64,000 nt of DNA from an uncultured Agrobacterium sp. (GTDB lineage: Bacteria > Pseudomonadota > Alphaproteobacteria > Rhizobiales > Rhizobiaceae), in NCBI GenBank assembly GCA_913777615.1, contig CAJYTK010000013.1, positions 1 to 64,000 of the forward strand, given 5' to 3'. The translations under genes and the position numbers were made by a program. Each line of letters starts with the position of its first letter. The stretch's first letter is position 1. Shown here one piece after another: positions 28,528-37,400 of this stretch. The notes under the pieces were generated by a model. It was not told the origin of the DNA and ran no database searches. It worked only from the letters and a program-made list of their open reading frames with translations.

Positions 28528-28792
28528 ATCGCTCTCGTGGATTTATTTTGCGTAGAGATCATGATTTCGATTTGTTAATCCACAATTACTTTATCTATTG
28601 TTTTTCCAATTTTTTTATTTAAGCCGACTACAAGTCGCCACAAAACTGGAAGGTTGGTGAGCCTTACTTACAGTCATAATTCGTATAGATGATATATACC
28701 GTCATGAAATATATTTTAATATTAGCGAAGAGTGCAGTTTATAATTTATAAATTTCTTAAATATATCAATAATTGATTACACTTGGGGGAAG
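28528..28792. promoter_or_regulatory. AT-rich divergent intergenic region
   Basis: These 265 bases are strikingly AT-rich compared with the rest of the window, with runs such as AATATATTTTAATATTAG and TTATAATTTATAAATTTC. They hold no gene and separate DUF1883 (minus) from the chemoreceptor remnant (plus). GGGGG at 28785-28789 is the likely former ribosome binding site of the latter. Confidence 0.6.
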
Positions 28793-30611
28793 ATAAAACA
28801 TTTAACCATATCCACGCGGCTTTACGCGCTTGTCGCCCTATTTCTAGCGATACTGGCGGCAGCGCTGGTATCATGTCTATTCGGTGGCTATGGCGGGATG
28901 GAGAGGGAGCGCAAGGCTGGACTGGAAGCGCTGACGCATTCAGCGGTTGGCGTTCTCGACCACTTTCATCATCTCGAACAGAATAACACGCTGAACCGAG
29001 AGACATCACAGCAACAGGCCGAAGCCTCGCTTGCAGCGATGCGCTACGACGATGGCAATGACTATTTCTGGATCAATGATATGGGTCCGAAAATGATCAT
29101 GCATCCCGTAAAGCCGGAGCTGAACGGTGCCGATCTGACGAACAACAAGAACCCGAACGGAAAGCTCCTCTTCGTCGAATTCGTCAACACAGTGAAGGCG
29201 AGCGGTAAGGGCTTTGTCGATTATCAGTGGCCGAAGCCTGGCGCGCCTGATCCGGTCGGCAAATTCTCCTATGTCGAAGGCTTTGCACCCTGGGGGCTGG
29301 ATCATTGGCACCGGCGTTTATGTCGATGATCTCAATGCCATGTTCTGGCGTGGGGCGATTCTCTATATCGGTATTTGCCTTGTCAGCGCCCTCGTCGTGC
29401 TTGCTATCGCCACGGCTGTGGTACGCAGTGTTTCCGCTCCAATCGGAAAACTAAAGACGAGCATGTCCAGTATCGCGGATGGAAACACTGATGCTGAGGT
29501 GCCGTTCGTCGAGCGTCGCAACGAGATCGGCGCCATGGCCAAGACCTTGCTTGTTCTTCGCAATTCCGTCAACGAGCGCCGACAGCTACAGTTGCGCGAA
29601 GCCGAGCAGCAGAGAACCCTTGAGAACACCCGCCGGCAAGGCGAAGACGTGCTTCGTTCCGCTGCCGAACAGCAGGCGCTTGCTATGGCCTCATTGGGAC
29701 AAGCCATGGAAAACCTTGCGCGTGGCGATCTGACCGTTCAAGTGGGACAATTGGGGACTGACTATGAAAAGTTGCGCGCCGACTTCAATAGCGCCGTCGG
29801 CGCTCTAAGGGACGTGATTGCAACAATCTCGCGCAGCACCGAGGTTGTGAATGTCAGTGCCGCCGATATCAGCGAAGCAACAGGCAATCTTTCCCGCCGC
29901 ACCGAACAGCAGGCCGCGGCTCTGGAAGAAACCGCAGTCGCACCGGACGAGATAACATCCACAGTTCGCACCGCGTCGGAACGCGCCAATGAAGCATGGC
30001 AGATGGTGACGGAGACAAAGCAAAGCGCAGGACGCTCGGGCGATATCGTGCGCAGCGCGGTGGAGGCGATGAACCGGATAGAGGAGTCCTCGCGCAAGAT
30101 CGGCCAGATCATCGTCGTCATCGACGAGATTGCTTTCCAGACAAACCTGCTTGCCGTGAATGCGGGTGTGGAAGCTGCGCGTGCCGGCGAGGCCGGTCGT
30201 GGCTTTGCCGTTGTTGCACAGGAGGTTCGCGAACTCGCACAGCGGTCCGCCAATGCTGCGTAGGAGATCAAGACGCTGATCAACAGTTCGGCGGAACAGG
30301 TAAGTGGCGGTGTAACGCTGGTTCGCTCCACCGGAGAAGCGCTAGAGGAGATCGTATCGCTGGTCAACCGCGTCGACGGTCATGTGAACTCGATTGCCAC
30401 GGTTGCGCGCGAGCAGGCCACCGGTCTGCAGGAGATCAATACGTCCGTCAACCATATGGACCAGATGACCCAGCAGAATGCTGCGATGGTGGAAGAAACG
30501 ACAGTGGCGGGCGAAACGCTGGCTGAGGAGAGCCGCAAGCTGCATTCGCTTCTGGCACGCTTCCAGCTTGGAAACGTTTCTGCTGGAGGCCCGATGTCAC
30601 GGGCGGCCTGA
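28793..30611 (+). pseudogene. Methyl-accepting chemotaxis protein, decayed
   Basis: The intact gene would encode a receptor of about 605 residues: one membrane segment (LYALVALFLAILAAALV), a Cache-type sensor (NDYFWINDMGPKMIMHP), a second segment, HAMP, and the signalling domain with the conserved hairpin [20 protein letters not shown]. Three lesions are seen. The expected start is ATA at 28793, with no ATG. A run of five G at 29292-29296 has one base too many, shifting [14 protein letters not shown] out of frame. TAG at 30261-30263 replaces the conserved lysine in SANAAKEIK. The frame after that stop is clean to 30611. A terminator follows. Confidence 0.9.
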
Positions 30612-30630
30612 GTCTCGTTTTGATCCGATC

Positions 30631-30667
30631 AGGAGGGCGTTGCGTGCGACGGCCCCTCCCGTTTTTC
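30631..30667 (+). terminator. Intrinsic terminator after the chemoreceptor remnant
   Basis: GGAGGG (30632-30637) pairs with CCCTCC (30654-30659) in a loose stem with a GC-rich loop and is followed by CGTTTTT. It is preserved although the gene is broken. Confidence 0.55.
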
Positions 30668-30842
30668 CACGCTACTAGAAGCTCGACACTCGCATCGTCG
30701 ACTCGACGCTGTCTCGTTTCCGAACATACAAGCCTTTGCCGGTCACTTTCTTTGCTTCGGCAACAAGGGTTCGTTTACCAGATTTCTTTACAATTTGACC
30801 TGATCGCCGCGTGTTGCGGTCGCTGAAGGTGCAGGTTCTGGT

Positions 30843-32015
30843 ATGGCGTATGTTTCCCTTCCGCGTCGTCTTGCGACGTTGATGACAATGTCGGCGGTGA
30901 TCGTATCGTGCTCAGCGGAGGGGTTGGTGCCCCCCGCTGACGTCGATGGAGCGACCCGGGTCAGTTCCATTCGCTCCTCCAGCCGTCAGAACTACAGTGC
31001 GCCACCTGCGCCCGTCAGCCAGAATGTGCCATTCAATGACCCATCCGCGCTTTCGCAGCCCATGCCGGGGGAGCAGGCTTCACGTGATCCACTACTGAAT
31101 TCAGCGGGGCAGGGCTATTCGACGCTCGACGCGCAGGCAAGCCGTCTCGCACCCGTCCAGCCGCAATCAAGCCACATGCCGTCCCAGATGGCTGAGGGTG
31201 AGCAGGGCGTGAACATGGATGCGGGACTTGGTGTGACGCCGGGGAGAAGCCTTGCCGAAGAGCAGGATATCGAGGTGTCTGCTCCCGACAGCGGCTCCTA
31301 TCCGCCACAACAGCCGCCACGCCAGCTGGCCAATCAATCCCGCCTTATTCCGCCTCCGCCCGCAGGCGGTCGTCGGCAGGCGCAACCGGTTGAAGACGTG
31401 GCGATGTTGATGCCCGACAATCCGGCGCAGGAAAGGCGCATGTCGCAACCGCCAGGCATGATGCCGCCCTCTGAGGTTGCCTGCCGCACCGAGCTTCGCA
31501 GATTGGGCGTTGCCTTCCGCGATGTGGCGCGCATTGCCGATGGTCCCACTTGCGGTATCGATTACCCCATAGAACTCAGCGGCCTCGATAGCGGTGTCGC
31601 GATCCGTCCGGCGGTGAAGCTCAACTGCCAGGTGACGCTGGCCTTTGCCAAGTGGGTGAAATTCGAACTCGTGCCGTCATCCCGTTTCCGCTACTTGTCC
31701 GGTGTCGGTCGCATCACACCGATGGGCGGTTATTCCTGCCGCAAGATGAATTCCCGGGCCAGCAATCCATGGTCGGAACACGCCCGCGGCAACGCCATCG
31801 ACATCGGGACGATTACGTTGAAGAACGGTAAGGAAATAGACGTTCGCACCAAGAGTTTTTTTGCCTTCCGCGAAAAAGGTCTGCTGAAAGCCGTCCGCTC
31901 CGACAGCTGCAAGTACTTCTCGACGGTTCTTGGTCCGGGAAGCGATCCCAACCACTGGAATCACTTCCATTTCGATCTTCGCACCCGCAAGTCCGGTTAT
32001 CGCCACTGCGACTGA
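30843..32015 (+). CDS. Extensin-like C-terminal domain lipoprotein
   Basis: The 390-residue product starts with a lipoprotein signal; the lipobox is IVSC with Cys23. Residues 24-200 are low in complexity and rich in Pro, Gln and Ser. The C-terminal half (about residues 215-390) is the extensin-like domain found in many alphaproteobacteria, with CGIDYPIELSGLDSGVAI, SEHARGNAIDIGTI and the HFHFDLRTRKSGYRHCD end. The SxxxHxxGxAxD and HxHxD pattern is that of LAS-type zinc peptidases, so a cell-wall peptidase role is possible but unproven. Five cysteines lie in the domain. Confidence 0.85.
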   Translation: MAYVSLPRRLATLMTMSAVIVSCSAEGLVPPADVDGATRVSSIRSSSRQNYSAPPAPVSQNVPFNDPSALSQPMPGEQASRDPLLNSAGQGYSTLDAQASRLAPVQPQSSHMPSQMAEGEQGVNMDAGLGVTPGRSLAEEQDIEVSAPDSGSYPPQQPPRQLANQSRLIPPPPAGGRRQAQPVEDVAMLMPDNPAQERRMSQPPGMMPPSEVACRTELRRLGVAFRDVARIADGPTCGIDYPIELSGLDSGVAIRPAVKLNCQVTLAFAKWVKFELVPSSRFRYLSGVGRITPMGGYSCRKMNSRASNPWSEHARGNAIDIGTITLKNGKEIDVRTKSFFAFREKGLLKAVRSDSCKYFSTVLGPGSDPNHWNHFHFDLRTRKSGYRHCD

Positions 32016-32037
32016 CGGCAGGCTTTCTACCTGCCGT
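32015..32037 (+). terminator. Hairpin at the end of the extensin-like gene
   Basis: ACGGCAGG (32015-32022) pairs with CCTGCCGT (32030-32037). The T-tract after it is short and interrupted (GGGTTTTCGG), so termination efficiency is uncertain. Confidence 0.45.
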
Positions 32038-32052
32038 GGCCGGGTTTTCGGT

Positions 32053-32095
32053 CGCATAAAAAAACAGGGCAGAGTCCTGGGGTAAGCCTCTGCCC
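32053..32095 (-). terminator. Intrinsic terminator on the minus strand with no gene before it
   Basis: On the minus strand GGGCAGAG pairs perfectly with CTCTGCCC (positions 32088-32095 and 32067-32074, 13-base loop) and is followed by TGTTTTTTT. No protein gene reads into it from the right, and it has no T-tract in the plus direction. It is therefore likely to end a minus-strand RNA. Confidence 0.7.
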
Positions 32096-32340
32096 GGAAA
32101 TGTCTTTCAGTATGACTGCCGTATATCTCGAAATATGCAACGGTGCTGAAAACCGGGCAGTCTCTGCCGTCAAATCGCGCCGAGCCTGCCGCATTTATCG
32201 TTAGCCAGTCTGCATCACATCTTCATGACAGAGTTCCCGGATCATAATGCGGATGTCGAAGAAACTGGAACTGCAAGCCGGGTGTAGTGTTTCCGCTCCT
32301 GCGTGCCTATATTCGCGCTTCAGTATCCTGCCGAAAGTTT
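32096..32340 (-). ncRNA. Candidate small RNA ending at the orphan terminator
   Basis: The gap between the extensin-like gene and the ABC ATPase gene (329 bases) is longer than its neighbours need and has no plus-strand gene. The orphan terminator at its left edge implies a transcript reading leftwards from somewhere in 32120-32340. The strand carries a further inverted repeat (GGCAGAGACTGCC, around 32155-32168). A TTGACG lies at 32168-32173, but no good -10 follows. The 5' end is unknown; the coordinates are outer limits. Confidence 0.35.
32267..32291 (+). promoter_or_regulatory. Possible EcfG-type promoter before the ABC exporter
   Basis: GGAAC (32267-32271) is followed after 16 bases by TGTT (32288-32291), close to the general stress sigma factor pattern GGAAC-N16/17-CGTT. 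It would give a leader of about 45 bases before the ATPase start at 32345. One of four -10 bases differs. Confidence 0.35.
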
Positions 32341-32344
32341 ATCC

Positions 32345-33283
32345 ATGACGTCCTCCCGCAAGCCAATCGTGTCCATCCGCAATCTGACGAAGTCATACGC
32401 CAATGGTTTTCAGGCCCTCAAAGGCATCACCCTCGATATTCAGGAGGGAGAAATTCTGGCACTTCTCGGTCCGAACGGAGCGGGAAAGACTACGCTGATC
32501 TCGATCATCTGCGGTCTCGTCAATCCTGGCGAGGGCAGCGTGCTTGTCGGTGGGCATGACGTCGTCAAGGATTTTCGCAAGACGCGAGCTTTAATCGGGC
32601 TCGTACCGCAGGAACTGACGACAGATCAGTTCGAGACGGTATGGAACACGGTATCGTTTTCTCGCGGGCTGCACGGCTACAGCAAGAATCCCCAACTGAT
32701 CGAACGCGTTTTGAAATCCCTGTCGCTGTGGAACAAGAAGGACAACATGCTGCGAGAACTTTCCGGCGGCATGAAGCGGCGGGTGCTGATTGCAAAAGCA
32801 CTGGCACATGAGCCGAAGGTTCTCTTTCTCGATGAGCCTACCGCGGGTGTTGATGTCGCGCTCAGACGTGACATGTGGCAGGTGGTGGAGGAGTTGCGCG
32901 CGTCTGGCGTGACCATCATTCTCACGACCCACTACATCGAAGAAGCCGAGGAGATTGCCGACCGCGTCGGGGTGATCAATGGGGGTGAACTTCTGCTGGT
33001 TGAAGAAAAGACCGCTCTGATGCGAAAGCTCGGACGCAAACAATTGTCTCTGGAGCTGACGACGCCGGTCAAAACGCTTCCGGAAAGCCTTTCGCCCTTT
33101 CATTTGCAGCTCTCGGAAGACGGCTCCTGTCTGACCTATGAGTATGACGGCAACGGGGAGCAGGGGCGGATCGCGGAGCTTTTGTCGGCGCTTGCTGGCG
33201 AGGGCGTTCATTTCAAAGATATATCGACGCGGCAAAGTTCGCTTGAGGATATTTTCGTTGCATTGGTAGGAGGACAAAAATGA
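32345..33283 (+). CDS. ABC transporter ATP-binding protein, YadG-type exporter
   Basis: The 312-residue product has Walker A GPNGAGKT (residues 42-49), signature LSGGM (139-143) and Walker [11 protein letters not shown] (159-168), and a C-terminal extension seen in drug and polysaccharide exporters of the ABC-2 type. The open frame begins at 32303 ([14 protein letters not shown]), but [18 protein letters not shown] at 32345 is a better start. The permease gene overlaps by four bases (ATGA), so the two form one transporter. The substrate is not evident; related YadGH-type pairs are of unknown or antibiotic-type substrate. Confidence 0.92.
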   Translation: MTSSRKPIVSIRNLTKSYANGFQALKGITLDIQEGEILALLGPNGAGKTTLISIICGLVNPGEGSVLVGGHDVVKDFRKTRALIGLVPQELTTDQFETVWNTVSFSRGLHGYSKNPQLIERVLKSLSLWNKKDNMLRELSGGMKRRVLIAKALAHEPKVLFLDEPTAGVDVALRRDMWQVVEELRASGVTIILTTHYIEEAEEIADRVGVINGGELLLVEEKTALMRKLGRKQLSLELTTPVKTLPESLSPFHLQLSEDGSCLTYEYDGNGEQGRIAELLSALAGEGVHFKDISTRQSSLEDIFVALVGGQK

Positions 33284-34041
33284 ACTTCGAAGCCATCAAG
33301 TCCATCTACCTGTTCGAAATGGCGCGTACGCGCCGGACGTTGCTGCAAAGCGTCATATCGCCGGTCATCTCGACATCGCTTTATTTTATCGTTTTCGGCA
33401 CCGCCATCGGCTCGCGAATCCAGGAAGTGGAGGGTGTGTCCTACGGTGCCTTCATTACGCCGGGTCTCATCATGCTGACCCTGCTAACGCAATGCGTCAG
33501 CAACGGCTCCTTCGGCATCTATTTCCCTAAATTCACCGGTACCGTGTATGAAATTCTCTCAGCGCCCATCTCCATGACGGAGATATTGGCGGGCTACGTC
33601 GGAGCAGCGGCGACAAAGGGCCTGATGATAGGCACGATCATCCTGATCACGGCGTCCTTCTTCGTCGATATCTCTATTGCCCACCCCGTCATGATGGTGC
33701 TGTTCTTCGTGCTGACGGCGATCAGTTTCAGCCTATTCGGCTTCATCATCGGCATGTGGGCGTCGAATTTCGAGCAGCTCAACCTGATCCCGATGCTGGT
33801 CGTTCCGCCTTTGACCTTTCTTGGCGGCAGCTTCTACTCGATCAATATGCTCCCACCCTTCTGGCAGACGGTCAGCCACTTCAACCCGGTGCTTTATCTG
33901 ATCAGCGGGTTTCGCTGGAGCTTCTACGAGATCGCCGATGTGAACCCGCTGATCAGCATCGTGATGATCACGGGATTCCTGGCGGTATGTCTGGCGGTTA
34001 TCAGCTGGATGTTCAGGACGGGTTACAAGCTGCGTAACTGA
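33280..34041 (+). CDS. ABC-2 type transporter permease, YadH-type
   Basis: The 253-residue product has six hydrophobic segments and the ABC-2 permease pattern: [20 protein letters not shown] near the N-terminus, [14 protein letters not shown], and [20 protein letters not shown] near the end. It partners the ATPase directly upstream, which it overlaps by four bases. A dimer of each would make the exporter in the inner membrane. Its stop is seven bases from the stop of the convergent aspartic protease gene. Confidence 0.9.
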   Translation: MNFEAIKSIYLFEMARTRRTLLQSVISPVISTSLYFIVFGTAIGSRIQEVEGVSYGAFITPGLIMLTLLTQCVSNGSFGIYFPKFTGTVYEILSAPISMTEILAGYVGAAATKGLMIGTIILITASFFVDISIAHPVMMVLFFVLTAISFSLFGFIIGMWASNFEQLNLIPMLVVPPLTFLGGSFYSINMLPPFWQTVSHFNPVLYLISGFRWSFYEIADVNPLISIVMITGFLAVCLAVISWMFRTGYKLRN

Positions 34042-34048
34042 TCCGGCT

Positions 34049-34756
34049 CTACCGATCTCTCAGTGTCAGCTGGTCTGTCTGCATTTGCAATGATCCGAGC
34101 GTCGAGAGGAACGTCATGCCGAGCAAGCTCTGGTCCAGCTGGCCTTCCTGCGCGACGAGCGCGGAGACGTTGCGACGAACGATCGGGCCAATGGCGATCT
34201 CCGCCAGGCGCACCGATGCCGCAGCTGTTCGGCCATTGGCAGTCATCACCGAGACTGTGTAATTGAGATTGTCCGGGTTGATGCCGATCGCCTGCGCATC
34301 GGCGTTGGAGAGCACGACGGAGCTTGCACCGGTATCTACAAGCATGTGGACGGAGACGCCGTTGATCGTGGCTTCGGTTTCGAAGTGACCGCCCATTGAT
34401 TTGTTGAGAATAACTTCCTGCACACCGTCGCGCGTCGTCGTCACCACGGCGCGTCCGGGAACGAGCCCTGCCAACAACCGGTCGCCAAACCGCTGCAGGT
34501 CTCCTCGGTAGAGATAACCCGCGACAAGGCCTAAGATGATGACCAGCCAGATGGCCAGTTGCCGCAGCACCGTTGGAAGATTGCCGCGATTGCCTGCCAG
34601 GATACCGGCGGACAGCAGGACCGCGATCGGTGTCAGATAGAGCGCGCTGGCGAAGCGCTCATTATCCATCCCGAAGGTCTCTCCGCTACTATTGTTGATG
34701 AGGAGAAGTGCCAGTCCGATACCGAGGATGAGAAGAACCAAAGTCAGCCTATTCAT
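34049..34756 (-). CDS. Membrane-anchored retroviral-type aspartic protease (TIGR02281 family)
   Basis: The 235-residue product has three hydrophobic segments (about residues 4-20, 37-54 and 66-83) and then a periplasmic domain with the active site D141-T-G-A-S, followed by VVLSNADAQAIGI, VMTANGRTAAASV and GMTFLSTLGSLQMQTDQLTL. These are the clan AA (retropepsin-like) features of TIGR02281. Such domains act as dimers; a role in processing envelope proteins is possible but unknown. It starts within the stop of the DUF1289 gene, so the two are coupled. Confidence 0.88.
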   Translation of the reverse strand: MNRLTLVLLILGIGLALLLINNSSGETFGMDNERFASALYLTPIAVLLSAGILAGNRGNLPTVLRQLAIWLVIILGLVAGYLYRGDLQRFGDRLLAGLVPGRAVVTTTRDGVQEVILNKSMGGHFETEATINGVSVHMLVDTGASSVVLSNADAQAIGINPDNLNYTVSVMTANGRTAAASVRLAEIAIGPIVRRNVSALVAQEGQLDQSLLGMTFLSTLGSLQMQTDQLTLRDR

Positions 34757-34947
34757 GCCCTTGCGCTCTCCATTCCTGCCACTTTCCCCGTTTTGCGTTT
34801 GGGCAACTCACCCATGATCCGGTGTCTTTCAGCGACGGTAAAGCCGCTCCAGCCGGTGATTTCAGCGATGGTCCGATAGCAGCCGGTGCAGAGACCTTCC
34901 CGGTTTAGCTGGCAGACCTGAATGCAGGGTGTTTCCATCGTCTTCAT
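34753..34947 (-). CDS. DUF1289 small cysteine-rich protein
   Basis: The 64-residue product has the family cysteines Cys8, Cys12, Cys20 and Cys23 (CIQVCQLNREGLCTGCYRT), followed by the IAEITGWSGFTVAERHRIM signature. The four cysteines could bind zinc or an iron-sulfur cluster. Function is unknown. It overlaps the protease gene by four bases and follows cobS on the same strand after nine bases, so all three may be one transcript. Confidence 0.88.
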   Translation of the reverse strand: MKTMETPCIQVCQLNREGLCTGCYRTIAEITGWSGFTVAERHRIMGELPKRKTGKVAGMESARA

Positions 34948-34956
34948 ATCTTTTCT

Positions 34957-35739
34957 TCAGGCGAGCAGAGCAAGGGCGACCAGCATCACGATTTCGGTAA
35001 TTTGCTGTGTTGCGCCGATCGTATCGCCTGTGTGGCCATTGATTTTTTTCTGACATTGACGGCCGAAGAGATAGGCGGCCGCCGACGCACAGGACAGGAT
35101 GACAATCGATCCAATGATCGAGATCGACGAGAACAGCGTGACGCATGCAATGGCGGTGCCGAAGAAGAGTGCCTGATTGCAATCGGTTCTGGACGGCTGT
35201 CCGATGGATGCTGCGATACCGCCTTCCCGTGCAGGGGGAAGATCATGCCAGTGCCAGACCATCATGGCGCGGCTGAAGCTTGCGACTGCAATCAGACAGG
35301 CCGCGCTTGCCGGCCAAGGCAATTCGCGGATAAGGACGGCTATTGCCGCAGCTCGCGCCAGATATGAAAGGATCAGCGCGATTGCCCCGTAGCTGCCGAT
35401 GCGGCTGTCCTTCATGATGGTGAGGGTCCGCTCCTTGTCCGCGCCGCCGCCGAATCCATCGGCAGTGTCGGCCAGACCATCCTCATGCAGCGCACCGGTG
35501 ATGACGGTGGCGATGCCTAGTGTAAGGGCCGCGCTCACCAACGGATCGGCATGGGCGCGGTCGAGGAGGCCCAGGAGGAGAGCCGATGGCAGCGCGATCA
35601 TGAGCCCAGCCACAGGAAAGACGCGAGTGGCAGCCAGCATGTCCACCCTGACTCCATTGAAAAACGTGTCGGGCACCGGAATGCGGCTTAGAAAGCTCAG
35701 AGCATGCATGATCCGCGTCAAAAAACCATCCAGGATCAA
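34957..35739 (-). CDS. cobS: Adenosylcobinamide-GDP ribazoletransferase (CobS/CobV)
   Basis: This membrane enzyme joins adenosylcobinamide-GDP with alpha-ribazole in the last steps of cobalamin synthesis. The product has several hydrophobic segments and the family blocks LSFLSRIPVP, GALHEDGLADTADGFGGG and IMKDSRIGSYGA. Its start is uncertain: TTG at 35739 has GGGAG seven bases upstream and gives 260 residues, while ATG at 35787 (276 residues) has no such site. I chose the TTG. The gene is divergent from cobT, its pathway partner. No B12 riboswitch was seen between them. Confidence 0.92.
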   Translation of the reverse strand: MILDGFLTRIMHALSFLSRIPVPDTFFNGVRVDMLAATRVFPVAGLMIALPSALLLGLLDRAHADPLVSAALTLGIATVITGALHEDGLADTADGFGGGADKERTLTIMKDSRIGSYGAIALILSYLARAAAIAVLIRELPWPASAACLIAVASFSRAMMVWHWHDLPPAREGGIAASIGQPSRTDCNQALFFGTAIACVTLFSSISIIGSIVILSCASAAAYLFGRQCQKKINGHTGDTIGATQQITEIVMLVALALLA

Positions 35740-35929
35740 TCCGCTCTCCCGCTGTTCGAATGGCCGATACAGGCTTTCGAAGAGCATATCGGTACCGCAA
35801 AACCACTCGGTAGTTTTGCCCGATATGCTTTAGAGGTTGTTCCTCTGCCCGTCCCCGATTATGAGAGGCGCAACAAAGACCGATTTGCCGGAAAACACAA
35901 GTCTTCGGCATGAGAGAAAGATCGATACC

Positions 35930-36952
35930 ATGAGCGTGAGCGGCCTGCCTTTCGATGATTTTCGTGTTCTTTTGCGTGACCTGCCAGGGCCGGATACGCA
36001 TGCACTGGTTGCCGCCAAGGAGCGCAATGCACAGCTGACGAAGCCTGCCGGTTCGCTCGGACGTCTGGAAGAGATTGCGATGTGGCTGGCTGCATGGTCT
36101 GGACGCGCACCCGCCGTCAACCGCCCTCTGGTGGCGATTTTTGCTGGCAATCATGGTGTTACACGCAATGACGTGACGCCCTATCCGTCTTCGGTGACCC
36201 AGCAGATGGTCGAAAACTTTGCTGCGGGCGGAGCTGCAATCAACCAGATCTGCGTGACCCATGATCTGGGCCTCAAGATTTTCGATCTCGCGCTGGACTA
36301 CCCGACTGGCGACATTACCTGCGAAGATGCACTTTCGGAGCGCGATTGCGCCGCGACCATGGCCTTTGGTATGGAAGCGATCGCTGGCGGCACCGATCTT
36401 CTGTGCATCGGCGAAATGGGAATTGGCAACACGACCGTTGCGGCTGCGATCAATCTCGCGCTTTACGGTGGTTCGGCAGAAGAATGGACAGGTCCGGGCA
36501 CCGGTTCCGAAGGAGAGTTCATGGCGCGCAAGATCGCCGCCGTGAAGGCTGCGGTCGATTTCCATAAAGACCATCTGTCGGATCCGCTGGAAATCATGCG
36601 CCGTCTCGGTGGTCGCGAGATTGCCGCGATGGCCGGTGCAATTCTGGCAGCGCGTGTCGAAAAAATCCCGGTCTTGATCGACGGCTACGTTGCGACGGCT
36701 GCTGCCGCTCTGCTGAAAGCTGCAAATCCGGCAGCGCTCGATCACTGCCTGATCGGCCATGTCTCCGGCGAGCCGGGCCATATGGCGGCGGTCGAGCGGC
36801 TTGGCAAAACGCCACTTCTGGCACTGGGCATGCGTCTCGGTGAGGGTACCGGCGCCGCACTTGCGGCAGGCATCGTCAAGGCCGCCGCTGCATGCCACTC
36901 CGGCATGGCGACATTCGCGCAGGCGGGTGTCACGAACCGCACTGACCACTGA
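35930..36952 (+). CDS. cobT: Nicotinate-nucleotide-dimethylbenzimidazole phosphoribosyltransferase (CobT/CobU)
   Basis: CobT (CobU in Pseudomonas naming) makes alpha-ribazole phosphate from dimethylbenzimidazole and nicotinate mononucleotide, feeding the CobS reaction. The 340-residue product has the signatures TKPAGSLGRLEEIAMWLA, FAGNHGVTRNDVTPYPSSVT, CIGEMGIGNTTVAAAI and the catalytic glutamate region GMRLGEGTGAALA. The open frame reaches back to 35837, but MSVSGLPFDDFRVLLRDL at 35930 is the family start. dgkA follows after seven bases, so the two are probably cotranscribed. Confidence 0.96.
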   Translation: MSVSGLPFDDFRVLLRDLPGPDTHALVAAKERNAQLTKPAGSLGRLEEIAMWLAAWSGRAPAVNRPLVAIFAGNHGVTRNDVTPYPSSVTQQMVENFAAGGAAINQICVTHDLGLKIFDLALDYPTGDITCEDALSERDCAATMAFGMEAIAGGTDLLCIGEMGIGNTTVAAAINLALYGGSAEEWTGPGTGSEGEFMARKIAAVKAAVDFHKDHLSDPLEIMRRLGGREIAAMAGAILAARVEKIPVLIDGYVATAAAALLKAANPAALDHCLIGHVSGEPGHMAAVERLGKTPLLALGMRLGEGTGAALAAGIVKAAAACHSGMATFAQAGVTNRTDH

Positions 36953-36959
36953 GTTTGCG

Positions 36960-37397
36960 ATGGATAGGACGCACAACACGCCCACGCCGGATCCCGTTCT
37001 CAATCCGGAGCCCGCGTTTCGCAAGGAGACAGGCTTTCGCCATCTGATCGCCGCGACGCGTTATTCCTTTCAGGGGCTGACCCGTTTGTGGGGGGAGGCA
37101 GCCTTCCGGCATGAGGTGATGGCATTCGGGGCGGGGCTGATTTTCCTGACCATCATCGGCGCACCGCTGGTCCATGCTTTAATTTTCATTGTGCTGATGT
37201 TGCTGCTCTTTTGCGTGGAGGCACTCAATACAGCCATCGAAGAAATCGTCGACCGTGTGTCGCCCGAATTTTCAAGCGCTGCACGAAACGCGAAAGACCT
37301 CGGCTCGTTCGCCGTTTTCTGTTTGTTGCTGGCGAATGGCGGTTTGGTTCTTTATTCGCTGATTTCCACGCTATTCCTCAGCGTCAATCCGTTCTGA
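36960..37397 (+). CDS. dgkA: Diacylglycerol kinase (DgkA)
   Basis: DgkA phosphorylates diacylglycerol to phosphatidic acid in the inner membrane. The 145-residue product has a soluble N-terminus of about 45 residues and three hydrophobic segments. The family signature is EALNTAIEEIVDRVSPEFS with AKDLGSFAVF, intact apart from the expected lineage differences. It is slightly longer than the Escherichia coli enzyme (122). The start at 36960 is seven bases after cobT, within an otherwise open frame. It ends three bases from the stop of the convergent kinase gene. Confidence 0.92.
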   Translation: MDRTHNTPTPDPVLNPEPAFRKETGFRHLIAATRYSFQGLTRLWGEAAFRHEVMAFGAGLIFLTIIGAPLVHALIFIVLMLLLFCVEALNTAIEEIVDRVSPEFSSAARNAKDLGSFAVFCLLLANGGLVLYSLISTLFLSVNPF

Positions 37398-37400
37398 AAA

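Noticed and set aside
35740-35929. A cobalamin riboswitch between cobS and cobT
   Set aside because: The region lacks the B12-box-like conserved segments and is too short for a full element with expression platforms for both genes.
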